Assembly (NCBI RefSeq): GCF_000177195.2 | Contig: NC_015953.1 | Span: 1,426,001-1,490,000, forward strand | DNA length: 64,000 nt | Direction of reading: 5' to 3' | From: Streptomyces sp. SirexAA-E | Lineage (GTDB): Bacteria > Actinomycetota > Actinomycetes > Streptomycetales > Streptomycetaceae | Shown: piece after piece, positions 33,229 to 41,365 of the stretch | How the letters are laid out: each line of letters begins with the position of its first letter | Numbering within the stretch: position 1 is the stretch's first letter | The notes under the pieces: model-generated | Seen by the model: the letters and a program-made list of their open reading frames with translations, nothing else | What the model was told of the DNA's origin: nothing | Database searches by the model: none | Made by a program: the position numbers and the translations under genes

Positions 33229-34293
33229 TCAGCGGGAGAGCACGTCCAGCGCGCGGTCGACGTCCGCCTCGGTGTTGTACAGGTGGAAGGCCGCCCGCAG
33301 GTTCCCGGCCCGGTTCGAGATCGCGACCCCCGCCCGGGTCAGCTCGGGCTCCCTGGCGCCGAGTCCGGGCACGGCCACGACCGCGGACGTGCCGGGCACC
33401 GCCGGGTGGCCGAGCGCGGTCAGGCCCTCCCGGAAGCGCGCGGCGAGGCCGGTGGCGTGGTCGTGCAGCGCGTCGATGCCGACCTCGGCCAGCAGGGCGA
33501 GGGAGTGTTCCGCCCCGTGGTACGCGAGGAACGCCACCGCCTCGTCGTAGCGCCTGGCCGTGGACGCCAGCCGCTCCACCGGCCCGTAGGTGCTGTTCCA
33601 GCGGTCCTCCGCGGACAGCCAGCCCGCGTACAGGACCGGCAGCACCTCCTGCGCCTCCTCGGTCACCGTCAGGAACGACGTGCCCCGAGGGCACAGGAGG
33701 AACTTGAACGCCCCGGTCACCGTGTAGTCGTACGCCGCCGCGTCCAGCGGCAGCCAGCCGGCCGACTGGCTGGCGTCCAGCAGCGTCCTGGCCCCGTGCG
33801 CGGCGGCGGCGGCCCGGACCGCGTCCAGGTCGGCGACCCTGCCGTCGGCGGACTGGACGGCCGAGAAGGCGACGAGCGCGGTCCCCGGGCGCACGGCTTC
33901 GGCCAGGCCTTCCAGCGGCACGTACCGCATCTTCAGGTCACCGCGTACGGCGAACGGGCTGACCACCGAGGCGAACTCACCCTCCGGGGCGACGACTTCG
34001 GCCCCGGCCGGCAGCGACGCCGCGACGAGCGCCACATGCCCGGCGACCGAACCACCGGTGGCGACCCGGGCGGGGTCGACCCCGGCGATCCGGGCGAAGC
34101 CGGAGCGAGCCCGGTCCACCGCCTCGTGGCTGCCGCCACCCGCGAGGCGGCCCAGGGCGTTGCCCTCGGCCAGGTCCTTGACGGCCTCCACGGTCCTGCG
34201 GGGCAGCAGACCGCAGCTGGAGGTGTTGAGGTAGGTGGTGTCGGGAGCGAACTCGGTGGCCCTGACGCGGTCGAGCGAAGAGGTGGTCTCCAT
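33229..34293 (-). CDS. Class V PLP-dependent aminotransferase/cysteine desulfurase-like protein
   Basis: 354 aa, ATG at 34293 with GGAGCG upstream. The start TEFAPDTTYLNTSSCGLLPRRTV is typical of the class V subgroup. Other features are VATGGSVAGHVALVAAS, LLDASQSAGWLPLD with the cofactor Asp, and the Schiff-base Lys in VTGAFKFLLCPRGTSFL. The reaction is uncertain: aminotransferase, desulfurase or beta-lyase are all possible. It stands alone at the left edge of the accessory segment. Confidence 0.85.
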   Translation of the reverse strand: METTSSLDRVRATEFAPDTTYLNTSSCGLLPRRTVEAVKDLAEGNALGRLAGGGSHEAVDRARSGFARIAGVDPARVATGGSVAGHVALVAASLPAGAEVVAPEGEFASVVSPFAVRGDLKMRYVPLEGLAEAVRPGTALVAFSAVQSADGRVADLDAVRAAAAAHGARTLLDASQSAGWLPLDAAAYDYTVTGAFKFLLCPRGTSFLTVTEEAQEVLPVLYAGWLSAEDRWNSTYGPVERLASTARRYDEAVAFLAYHGAEHSLALLAEVGIDALHDHATGLAARFREGLTALGHPAVPGTSAVVAVPGLGAREPELTRAGVAISNRAGNLRAAFHLYNTEADVDRALDVLSR

Positions 34294-34497
34294 CGCTCCA
34301 GCCTGGCCGGGGTCCGTACCGGCGTCAATCACGCGATCGTGAACGGATCACCCAAGGGCGGCTTATTCCTGCTGGTCAGGAGTGTGCGAGGGGCGGTACG
34401 CGGACCGTGCCCGGCACCCTTCAGGCCCGCGCCGGCGGCCGAACTCGCCCGCCGCGCCGCCCACTTGCGCCGGGCGGTGGTGCTCGCAGGCCGCTGG

Positions 34498-34812
34498 ATG
34501 ACCAGGGCGCCGGCTGCCGCGTGCGCCCTGGTGACGAGCGCGTACGGGCCTGTCTGGCCGCGTATCCGCCGTGCGTACCTGTACGCGAATCCATGGTGTG
34601 TGCTGTGTGGTCAGGCGGCAAATGTTGCAGACCATTTTCCCCTGAGCCGGCGGGAACTCATCGCACGGGGCGAGAGGAATCCGGATGCTGCAAAGCATCT
34701 GCGTCCACTGTGTGCCAAATGCCATAACGGAGAGACGGCACGTAATCAGCCGGGCGGATTCGCTGCGGAAGCACGGTCACGGCGCGAGGCGAACGAACGC
34801 CCGCCGTTCTGA
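34498..34812 (+). CDS. HNH endonuclease, N-terminally short
   Basis: 104 aa from ATG at 34498. The HNH fold is clear: RRAYLYANPWCVLCGQAANVADHFPLS, then HLRPLCAKCHNGETARNQPGG with two CxxC zinc knuckles and the catalytic His of VADHF. Phage-type Streptomyces homologues that I recall carry an extra N-terminal cysteine-rich segment, which is not visible here. The frame is open further upstream, so the start is uncertain. Codon use around 34600-34700 is less G+C-rich than the neighbours, suggesting phage or plasmid origin. The 205 bp before it show no other gene. Confidence 0.72.
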   Translation: MTRAPAAACALVTSAYGPVWPRIRRAYLYANPWCVLCGQAANVADHFPLSRRELIARGERNPDAAKHLRPLCAKCHNGETARNQPGGFAAEARSRREANERPPF

Positions 34813-34925
34813 CCAGGGGGTGACTCCCACCCCTCCCCGAAGTCGCACGGCAGGGAGGCAAAAAACTCGCATGGCTCATTGAGGCGTTTCTGCGGAGGTG
34901 ACCCCGACCTGATCTAACAGAAACA

Positions 34926-34983
34926 CCCGCCCCTGTGCGCATCATTCACTGATGAATGATGCGTGCGGGGGCTTTCTTGTTTT
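34926..34983. terminator. Hairpin with T-rich tail
   Basis: ATCATTCA and TGAATGAT (34941-34948/34953-34960) with a CTGA loop form the top of a longer imperfect stem bounded by CCCGCCCC and GCGGGGG. CTTTCTTGTTTT follows. It lies 114 bp after the HNH gene and directly before the 3' end of the XRE remnant, so it can end both transcripts. Confidence 0.75.
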
Positions 34984-34987
34984 ACGC

Positions 34988-35488
34988 TCAGGCCGCAACC
35001 GGTGGTGGGGTGACAAGCCGTGCACGCTCGTAGAGACTACGGGCAGCCTGATTCTTGAGGTAGGGACGAATCCGAGCTTGCATCGTTGACATAGCTTTGT
35101 CGCACTGCCCCGATTGAACGTCGGGGTAAATTTCCACGACCTTGACCCATGTGGCACACGCGCTTTCGAGGTGGCCAATGTCTAGCTGACGTTCGGCAAG
35201 CATGAACAGGTAGCGAATCCGGTTTCTCTTGAAGGAGCTGTGTCGCAGCTTATCGGATTCCTCAAGGTCCTTGACTGATCCCCGAACGTCGCCCAGTTCG
35301 TACCGGACTTGCCCCGCGTGGTAGGTAAGGGAAGACGGATTATACGAGCCAAACGCCTTTGATTGGGATTCAGCCTTTTCCATTGCCGCTTCGGCCTCTC
35401 GCAGATACCTAAGCGCTTTTGTGCGCTCTCCAAGCTGCGCGGAGGCGTGCGCTCGTTGCTCCGCCAGAAAAGCGCGCATTCGCGGCAT
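34988..35488 (-). pseudogene. C-terminal remnant of an XRE/TPR transcriptional regulator
   Basis: About 166 codons read leftward from ATG 35488 (MPRMRAFLAEQRAHASAQLG). The helical TPR-like segment LREAEAAMEKAESQSKAFGSYNPSSL to LYERARLVTPPPVAA is the end of a family I know from Streptomyces, about 400 aa long, with an N-terminal helix-turn-helix. Here the DNA-binding domain and most TPRs are gone. The frame runs on upstream into DNA that encodes the kinase remnant on the other strand, so the gene was cut at about 35490. An active short protein is unlikely but not excluded. Confidence 0.72.
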
Positions 35489-35493
35489 CAGTG

Positions 35494-36157
35494 GACGGCC
35501 CTTGCTCCCGGCCGTGAAATCTCCATCCTTCGTCAGCTCACCCCGGAACCCCACTTCTCCGGAACGTGGGAACGCGGCACCTGGGGCGCTCAACCGTGGA
35601 GGTTCGGCAACAGCCTCTATGACCGCTGGGGACACCACCGTGCCGGACCTGAGTACCCGGAACCGGACCTGAGAGACGCCGCGCAATGTGTGGCAGCGCT
35701 GGCAGCACTGCACCGAAAGCGGTGGGTCCACTGCGACATTCAGCCCGCCCACCTGATCATGGGCAGCGAAAGAACCTTCCTCATCGACCTTGCCTTAGCT
35801 CAGGGCGGGCCGGTCCCCGATGACGTGGACTTCGCCTATCGGGGGTGCCTCGTCCACTACGAGGCACCGGAGATCGCGCGCAGCGTGCTGCAAACCGGAT
35901 TCGCCATTCCGACCCGGGAGTCAGATATCTATGCGCTCGGCGCATCGCTGATGATCAGCGCGACGGGAAAACGGCATGTGCAGTACCCCGACGACGCCGA
36001 CCGCAGAGACCAGCGAAGAGCGATTGCGGACGGCCCGCGCCAACGCGTCGAAATTCCCGGACTGTTGGGCAGCCTGCTCACGGCCATGATGGCTCGGCTG
36101 CCCCGTGACCGGCCCACGGCCGACGACGTGAGCAGAGAGCTAGCACGCGTTCTGTAG
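35494..36157 (+). pseudogene. C-terminal remnant of a protein kinase-like gene
   Basis: Recognisable from about APGREISILRQL (near 35500) to the stop at 36157, roughly 220 codons. It keeps the catalytic-loop region HRKRWVHCDIQPAHLI, a DFG-like IDLALAQGG, the activation segment HYEAPEIARS and the helix SDIYALGASLMISATG. The N-lobe with glycine loop and ATP lysine is missing, and the DFG motif is replaced by DLA. A TTA codon lies in the DLALAQ stretch. The frame upstream runs into the antisense XRE remnant, so this is a truncated gene, not a natural start. Confidence 0.72.
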
Positions 36158-36168
36158 GACTCGAACCG

Positions 36169-36214
36169 AGCCCCGCCCGTCAGCCTCTCCCAGGGGCAGG
36201 CGGGCGGGGCTTTC
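36169..36214 (+). terminator. Hairpin terminator after the kinase remnant
   Basis: AGCCCCGCCCG and CGGGCGGGGCT form an 11-bp stem around a 21-nt loop, followed by TTCT. It begins 11 bp after the kinase stop. Confidence 0.8.
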
Positions 36215-36499
36215 TGCTGCCCAACTCCCGCCGCATAGACGCTGGTCAGAGCGTCGCGATAACCTATGGTTCCGTTGGTTCACGCGCAGGCGATGTCGCT
36301 CCAGATCTCGACGCGCATGACTCTTCTCTTCTCCAGCTCTGCCGTACGGGTGCGGAGGCACCCTCCGCCGCCCCTTCAACGTCCGGCGCGGACGGCTGAT
36401 TCCCGGCAGCCGCCCGCCGGTGCGGGGCCCCGGCGTGCCGGGATCAGCCGGTGCGGATCAGGCCCGTGTCCGGGCCGCACACGCCTCGCTGCGGGCGGG
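36215..36499. other. Intergenic stretch between accessory scar and pectate lyase
   Basis: 285 bp with no convincing gene. GGCCCG-TGTC-CGGGCC (36461-36476) nested with GTGCGG/CCGCAC (36451-36480) is a probable terminator for the leftward pectate lyase gene. Nothing else is seen. Confidence 0.5.
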
Positions 36500-37474
36500 T
36501 CAGATCTTGCCCGCACCCGCTCCCGAGGTCACCGAGGCGACGACGGACGAGGCGGGCTCGGCCGTGTAGGCGTACGGCGGGGTGCTGAAGGAGCCGGTCC
36601 GTGAGATCTCGGTGGCCGCGCCGCCGAGATCGTTGCCGCGCTGGACGACGTAACCGTCCTCCTTGCTGCTGCGGCTGGTGGTGATGGCGATCTTCGTGTC
36701 GCGGAAGACGTTGTTCTCCACCAGCATCTGCGCGCCCATCCGGGAGTGCACCGCCGTGTCCGCGCCCTGCACGTAGTTGTCGTAGAAGTGGCCGGTGCCG
36801 AAGCGGAGGCTGGGGATGCGGGAGTAGACGTTCTGGAAGTGGTTGTGGTGGTACGTCACGTGCAGATGGCCGGTGTCCTCGCTCGCGTTGCTGTCGCTGT
36901 GGCCGACGAGGCTGCCCTTGTAGTGGTTCTTGAAGGTGTTCCAGGACACGGTGACGTCGTCGGATGCGTGCGTGATGTCCAGCAGACCGTCGTAGTAGTC
37001 CTTGTCGTGGTCCCGGTCGGCGAAGAAGGAGTTGTGGTCGATCCAGACCCTGGTGGAGTTCTGGACGGTGATGCCGTCGGAGGGGGCGAGCGGCTTGCTG
37101 ATGTTCAGGTTGCGGATGACGATGTTCGACTCGCCCTTGAGCCGCAGGCCGCCGCCGGTGAATCCGGAGGAGGAACCGACGCCGAGCACGGTGGTGTTGG
37201 AGCCGACGTCGACCTGGCCGCTGAGGGTGATGAGACCGCTCACCTTGACGGTCTTGGCGCTGTCGCCGCTCACGGCCGAGGTGAAGGCGGCCAGGGTGCT
37301 GACGGTCACGGCGGAGGCGCTGCCTCCTCCGGTGGTGCCCGCCCCGAAGCCCACGGGCGCGGACTCGGCCGCTCCGGCGCTGCCCGGGAGCGTTCCGACG
37401 GCGAGTGCGGCGACGGCGACGGCTGCCAGCGCGGTGAGGCGGCCTCGGCGGCTGTGAAGGGAGGTGATGCGCAT
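36500..37474 (-). CDS. Secreted pectate lyase, PL1 family
   Basis: 324 aa from ATG at 37474 (AAAGGGA upstream). The signal peptide runs to about residue 33 (PGSAGAAESA). The right-handed parallel beta-helix follows: NTTVLGVGSSSGFTGGGLRLKG, VIRNLNISKP, the calcium/substrate region VWIDHNSFFADRDHDKDYYDGLLDITHASDDVTVSWN, and the catalytic Arg in YSRIPSLRFGTGHFY. Cleaves polygalacturonate by beta-elimination outside the cell. Alone on its strand, with an A+T-richer leader at 37551-37600. Confidence 0.93.
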   Translation of the reverse strand: MRITSLHSRRGRLTALAAVAVAALAVGTLPGSAGAAESAPVGFGAGTTGGGSASAVTVSTLAAFTSAVSGDSAKTVKVSGLITLSGQVDVGSNTTVLGVGSSSGFTGGGLRLKGESNIVIRNLNISKPLAPSDGITVQNSTRVWIDHNSFFADRDHDKDYYDGLLDITHASDDVTVSWNTFKNHYKGSLVGHSDSNASEDTGHLHVTYHHNHFQNVYSRIPSLRFGTGHFYDNYVQGADTAVHSRMGAQMLVENNVFRDTKIAITTSRSSKEDGYVVQRGNDLGGAATEISRTGSFSTPPYAYTAEPASSVVASVTSGAGAGKI

Positions 37475-37619
37475 GGGGGGTCCCTTTCTCGGTACGACGG
37501 GGTGCGTGTGCACTCCTGGGTCGTCGCCGGGCGGCGCCGGGTTGCCGGGTCGGGACCAGAAATTCATGTATGTGGTGCAGGACTTGCGTATGTGATCGCC
37601 GTGGACGCGCGGGAACGCC

Positions 37620-37653
37620 TTCGCCCCCGGCCGTGACCGTGACCGGGGGCGAA
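37620..37653 (-). terminator. Hairpin terminator of the KGSADH operon
   Basis: TTCGCCCCCGG and CCGGGGGCGAA form an 11-bp perfect stem with a 12-nt loop, 29 bp beyond the stop of the leftward DUF1349 gene. Confidence 0.82.
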
Positions 37654-37682
37654 GGGATCGGCGGGGTGGACCGGGTCCGTCC

Positions 37683-38294
37683 TCAGCTGCCGTCGCGGAG
37701 GTCGGCCGGGCCGCCGGACCGATAGGAGATGTGGTCGAAGGACACGTCGCAGCCCTCCCCCGTCGGCGACTGGACGAGGAAGCCGGCCCAGGCGGCCGCC
37801 CGCTCCCGGGCCGTGCCGAGGGTGAAGACACGGACGAAGGTCCACTTCTCGCCGTCGGCCGAGGCGTGGAAGGCGAACGCGCCACCGGTGCGGCTGAGCC
37901 GCAGCCAGCAGGTGGGGCCGTCCACCTCGAAGGAGTTGGCGTCGTCCGACCGGCCGCGGGTGACGACCGTGCAGACGGTGGGGCGTTCCGGGGAGAGTTC
38001 CAGGCAGAGCTTCGCCCACTCCCGCTCCCCCACGTGCAGGTAGAGCACGCCCGCGTCGAAGGCGGCCTCGAATCCCACCGTCACCCGTGCGGTGAGCCGG
38101 AAGTCGCCCTCCGGCACGGCGCCCAGCAGGCGCGGCGCGTCCGAGGCGGGTTCGAGGGTGTCGCCGCCCGGCGGGACGAAGCGGTCCTGCCGCGCCCCCG
38201 CCCGGCCGGTCAGCACGCCGTCCGTGTACGTCCACGTACCGTCCGGCCCGAACTCCTCAAGTGCGAAAGGGAGCTCGGGCAGCACGGGGCTCAC
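37683..38294 (-). CDS. DUF1349-family concanavalin-like protein
   Basis: 203 aa, GTG at 38294 overlapping the dehydrogenase stop by GTGA. The fold is all-beta, as in laminin-G/concanavalin-like DUF1349 proteins: FEAAFDAGVLYLHVGEREWAKLCLELSPERPTV, CWLRLSRTGGAFAFHASADGEKWTFVRVF and CDVSFDHISYR. No signal peptide, so cytoplasmic. The function is unknown. Tight coupling to the semialdehyde dehydrogenase suggests a sugar-related role, perhaps binding, but that is inference. Confidence 0.85.
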   Translation of the reverse strand: MSPVLPELPFALEEFGPDGTWTYTDGVLTGRAGARQDRFVPPGGDTLEPASDAPRLLGAVPEGDFRLTARVTVGFEAAFDAGVLYLHVGEREWAKLCLELSPERPTVCTVVTRGRSDDANSFEVDGPTCWLRLSRTGGAFAFHASADGEKWTFVRVFTLGTARERAAAWAGFLVQSPTGEGCDVSFDHISYRSGGPADLRDGS

Positions 38295-39811
38295 TTCCGC
38301 CGCCCGTCGACCCGGCGGGGCAGACCCAGCGGGTTGTCCTCGCGCAGTTCCGGTGGCAGCAGGGCCTCGGGGGTCGACTGGTAGCTGACCGGGCGCAGCC
38401 AGCGCTCGACGGCCGTGGCGCCGACCGAGGTCGAGGTGGAGGTGGTCGCCGGGTACGGGCCGCCGTGGTGCTGGGCGGGCGCGACCGCGACACCGGTGGG
38501 CCAGCCGTTGACGAGGACCCGGCCGGCCAGCGGGGTGAGCTCCCGGAGCAGTCCGGCGGCGGCGCCGTCTGCCTCCTCGGTGGCGATCTGGAGAGTGGCG
38601 GTGAGGTTGCCGGGGAGCCGGGAGAGTACGGCGGTGATCTCGCCCTCGGAGTCGTAGCGGGCGACGACGGTGACCGGGCCGAAGCACTCCTCCAGGAGGG
38701 CGTCGTGCGGGCCGGCCTCGGCCAGCCGCCGCGCGGGGACGGTGAGGAAGCCGGCGGACACGGTGTGCTCGCCGCCCGCCCCGGGGGTGACGGGCGCGTC
38801 CACGTCGGGCAGTGCGGCGCGTTCGGCGACGCCCGCGACGAAGGCGTCCCGCATCCGGTGGTCGAGCATGACCCCGGAGCCCGTGCCGCTGACGGTCTCG
38901 GTGAGGGACTTCAGCAGCCGGTCGCCCGCCTCGCCGGACGGGGCGAGGACGAATCCGGGCTTGGTGCAGAACTGCCCGGAGCCCATGGTCATGGAGCCGC
39001 CCAGTCCCGCGCCGATCTGCTCGCCGCGCTCCGCGGCGGCGGCCTCGGTGACGACGACCGGGTTGAGGGAGCCGAGTTCGCCGTGGAAGGGGATCGGCAC
39101 CGGGCGGGCCGCGGCCGCGTCGAAGAGGGCCCGGCCGCCGCGGACCGAACCGGTGAACCCGGCGGCGGCGACGAGCGGGTGCTTGACCAGCTCGACGCCG
39201 GCGTCGAAGCCGTGCACCACGTTCACGACGGCCTCGGGCAGTCCGTGCCGCACGGCCGCCCTGCGCAGCAGCGAGGCGCAGAGTTCGGAGGTGGCGGGGT
39301 GGTCGGGGTGCGCCTTGACCACGACCGGGCAGCCCGCGGCGAGCGCGCTGGCGGTGTCCCCGCCGGGCACCGAGAAGGCGAGGGGGAAGTTGCTGGCGGC
39401 GTAGACGGCGACGACACCGAGCGGGATCTTGATGCGGCGCAGGTCCGGCCAGGGCGGGGTCCTGCTGCCGTCCTCGTGGTCGATGTGGATGTCGAGGAAG
39501 GCGCCCTCCTCGACGACCTCCGCGAAGGCCCGCAACTGGGCGGCCGTACGGGCGAGTTCCCCGGTGAGGCGGGCCGGGCCGAGGGCGGTCTCCGCGTCGG
39601 CGGCCTCGACGACGTGCTCCTCGGCCCCGGTGAGCAGGTCGGCCGCGGTGCGCAGGAACGCGGCGCGCACGGTGCGGTCGGCCAGGGCGTCGCGTACGGC
39701 GTGCGCGGCCCGGACCGCGCGGTCGACCTCCTCCGCTGTAGCCTCCACCGCAACCTGCTCGCGCGGGTTCCCGGTTCGGGGGTCGACACTCCAGACTGGT
39801 GCTGCTGCCAC
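38291..39811 (-). CDS. Alpha-ketoglutaric semialdehyde dehydrogenase (2,5-dioxovalerate dehydrogenase)
   Basis: 506 aa, GTG at 39811 with GGAAGGA upstream. Aldehyde dehydrogenase features: VYAASNFPLAFSVPGGDTASALAAGCPVVVKAHPDHP, GFTGSVRGGRALFD, the general base Glu245 in FHGELGSLNP and the nucleophile Cys282 in GSGQFCTKPG. The N-P-V and SGQFCTKPG context is that of NADP-type KGSADH. It oxidises alpha-ketoglutaric semialdehyde, the product of KdgD and similar dehydratases (genes at 57-62 kb), to alpha-ketoglutarate. Divergent from an IclR gene. Confidence 0.92.
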   Translation of the reverse strand: MAAAPVWSVDPRTGNPREQVAVEATAEEVDRAVRAAHAVRDALADRTVRAAFLRTAADLLTGAEEHVVEAADAETALGPARLTGELARTAAQLRAFAEVVEEGAFLDIHIDHEDGSRTPPWPDLRRIKIPLGVVAVYAASNFPLAFSVPGGDTASALAAGCPVVVKAHPDHPATSELCASLLRRAAVRHGLPEAVVNVVHGFDAGVELVKHPLVAAAGFTGSVRGGRALFDAAAARPVPIPFHGELGSLNPVVVTEAAAAERGEQIGAGLGGSMTMGSGQFCTKPGFVLAPSGEAGDRLLKSLTETVSGTGSGVMLDHRMRDAFVAGVAERAALPDVDAPVTPGAGGEHTVSAGFLTVPARRLAEAGPHDALLEECFGPVTVVARYDSEGEITAVLSRLPGNLTATLQIATEEADGAAAGLLRELTPLAGRVLVNGWPTGVAVAPAQHHGGPYPATTSTSTSVGATAVERWLRPVSYQSTPEALLPPELREDNPLGLPRRVDGRRK

Positions 39812-39849
39812 CGTGTTTCCTTCCGGTCCACTGCCACACATTCAGGAGT

Positions 39850-39867
39850 TGTTCGGTATTCTGAACA
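39850..39867. promoter_or_regulatory. IclR-type operator between KGSADH and iclR
   Basis: TGTTCGGTATTCTGAACA has palindromic arms TGTTC/GAACA. It lies 39 nt before the KGSADH start and 137 nt before the iclR start. A related sequence occurs before kdgD at 62632-62647. Confidence 0.65.
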
Positions 39868-40004
39868 GCGTTCCTGATCGTGAATACACGGGAACTCTAT
39901 TTCCGGGCGTTCAGTGTTGGCAAGAAGTCACGGCGCCTCGCAGGACGTACAGCGCCGCTGTACCGGCAGGGTCGTACAAGATGAGGCGGAAGGGGCACAG
40001 GGCG

Positions 40005-40775
40005 ATGGCGGTTGCCGAGGCCGGCGGGACACAGGTCAAGTCAGCGGTACGGACGGTGGAGCTCCTCGAATACTTCGCGGGGCGCCCCGGCATGCACTCG
40101 CTGGCCGCCGTACAGGAGGCCGTCGGCTACCCCAAGTCCAGCCTCTACATGCTGCTGCGCACCCTGGTGGAGCTCGGCTGGGTGGAGACCGACGCCACCG
40201 GAACCCGGTACGGGATCGGGGTGCGGGCGCTGCTGGTCGGCACCTCCTACATCGACGGTGACGAGGTCGTCGCCGCCGCCCGCCCGACCCTGGACCGGCT
40301 CTCCGACGACACCACGGAGACCATCCACCTGGCCCGGCTGGACGGGACGAACGTGGTGTACCTGGCCACCCGGCAGTCCCAGCACTACCTGCGGCCCTTC
40401 ACCCGGGTCGGCCGCCGGCTGCCGGCGCACTCCACCTCGCTGGGCAAGGCGCTGCTGGCCACCCACAGCGACGAGCAGGTCCGTGCGATGCTGCCCGAGA
40501 CGCTGCCCGCGCTGACGGAGCACACCATCACCGACCGCGAGAAGCTCATCGAGGAGCTGCGTCTGGTCCGTGAGCAGGGGTACGCGGTGGACCGCGAGGA
40601 GAACACCCTCGGTCTGCGCTGCTTCGGCGTCGCGATCCCCTACCGCACCCCGGCGCGCGACGCGATCAGCTGCTCGGTGCCGGTCGCCCGGCTCACGCCC
40701 GCCCACGAGCAGACGGTCAAGGACGCGCTGTTCGACGCGCGCGACCGGCTCACCCTCGCGACCCGGAGGCTCTGA
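40005..40775 (+). CDS. IclR-family regulator of sugar-acid catabolism
   Basis: 256 aa, ATG at 40005 with GAAGGGG 10 nt upstream (an earlier in-frame ATG at 39981 has a weaker site). Winged HTH: VKSAVRTVELLEYFAGRPGMHSLAAVQEAVGYPKSSLYMLLRTLVELGWVE. The effector domain has TTETIHLARLDGTNVVYLATRQS, LPAHSTSLGKALLA and the ligand-pocket region DREENTLGLRCFGVAIPYRT. Divergent from KGSADH, and its likely operator lies between them. IclR proteins of this context usually respond to a sugar acid or keto-deoxy acid (inference). Confidence 0.9.
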   Translation: MAVAEAGGTQVKSAVRTVELLEYFAGRPGMHSLAAVQEAVGYPKSSLYMLLRTLVELGWVETDATGTRYGIGVRALLVGTSYIDGDEVVAAARPTLDRLSDDTTETIHLARLDGTNVVYLATRQSQHYLRPFTRVGRRLPAHSTSLGKALLATHSDEQVRAMLPETLPALTEHTITDREKLIEELRLVREQGYAVDREENTLGLRCFGVAIPYRTPARDAISCSVPVARLTPAHEQTVKDALFDARDRLTLATRRL

Positions 40776-40779
40776 TCCG

Positions 40780-41259
40780 GTGCGCGTCACCCTGCGCGAG
40801 GTCCGGGACGGTGACCTCCCCCTGTTCTTCACGTACATGAGTGATCCCGAGGCGACCCGGGTGGCGGCCTTCACCAGCGCCGAGCCCTCCGACCGGGCGA
40901 TGTTCGACGCCCACTGGCAGCGCATCCGGGGCGCGGACACGGTCGTCATGCGGACGGTGCTCGCCGACGGCGCGGTAGTGGGGAACGTCGGTGTGTACGG
41001 TCCGCCCGACGAGCGCGAGGTGACGTACTGGATCGACCGGGCGCACTGGGGCCGGGGCCTGGCGACCGCCGCGCTGCGGGCGCTGCTGGAGTCCGTACCG
41101 GAACGCCCCCTGCACGCCCGGGCCGCGGCGGACAACGCGGGGTCGGTGCGGGTCCTGCGGAAGTGCGGGTTCACGGTGACCGGCACGGACCGGGGATACG
41201 CCGAGGCGCGGGGCGAGGAGACCGACGAGCTGCTGTTCCGGCTGGACGGGCGGCCGTAG
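40780..41259 (+). CDS. GNAT-family N-acetyltransferase
   Basis: 159 aa, GTG at 40780, four bases after the iclR stop and probably in the same transcript. RimJ/RimL-like GNAT: VTLREVRDGDLPLFFTYMSDPEATRV, EVTYWIDRAHWGRGLATAALRALL with the acetyl-CoA loop, and ARAAADNAGSVRVLRKCGFTVTGTD. The substrate is unknown; there is no visible link to pectin use. Confidence 0.88.
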   Translation: MRVTLREVRDGDLPLFFTYMSDPEATRVAAFTSAEPSDRAMFDAHWQRIRGADTVVMRTVLADGAVVGNVGVYGPPDEREVTYWIDRAHWGRGLATAALRALLESVPERPLHARAAADNAGSVRVLRKCGFTVTGTDRGYAEARGEETDELLFRLDGRP

Positions 41260-41365
41260 GCACGGAGCGTCACGGTCGGAAGATCCCGGGTCCGGAACGT
41301 GAAAAACCGGTGAGAAGGGACACGAACGGGAACGCCCCGGCCGCCCCCGTTCGTCTCACACCGGG

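Noticed and set aside
36148..36170. Sequence GGTTCGAGTCC on the minus strand resembling a tRNA T-loop
   Set aside because: No acceptor stem, anticodon arm or matching second stem strand around it; it overlaps the kinase stop and terminator, so it is treated as chance, not as a tRNA or att site.
37551..37600. CCAGAAAT in the PL1 leader as a third IclR site
   Set aside because: It shares only a short core with the kdgD and KGSADH sites and lacks the second arm.
41294..41356. GGAAC and CGTCT elements suggesting a SigE promoter for the PBP gene
   Set aside because: The spacer between the nearest pair is 18 nt rather than the usual 15-16, so it is not called.
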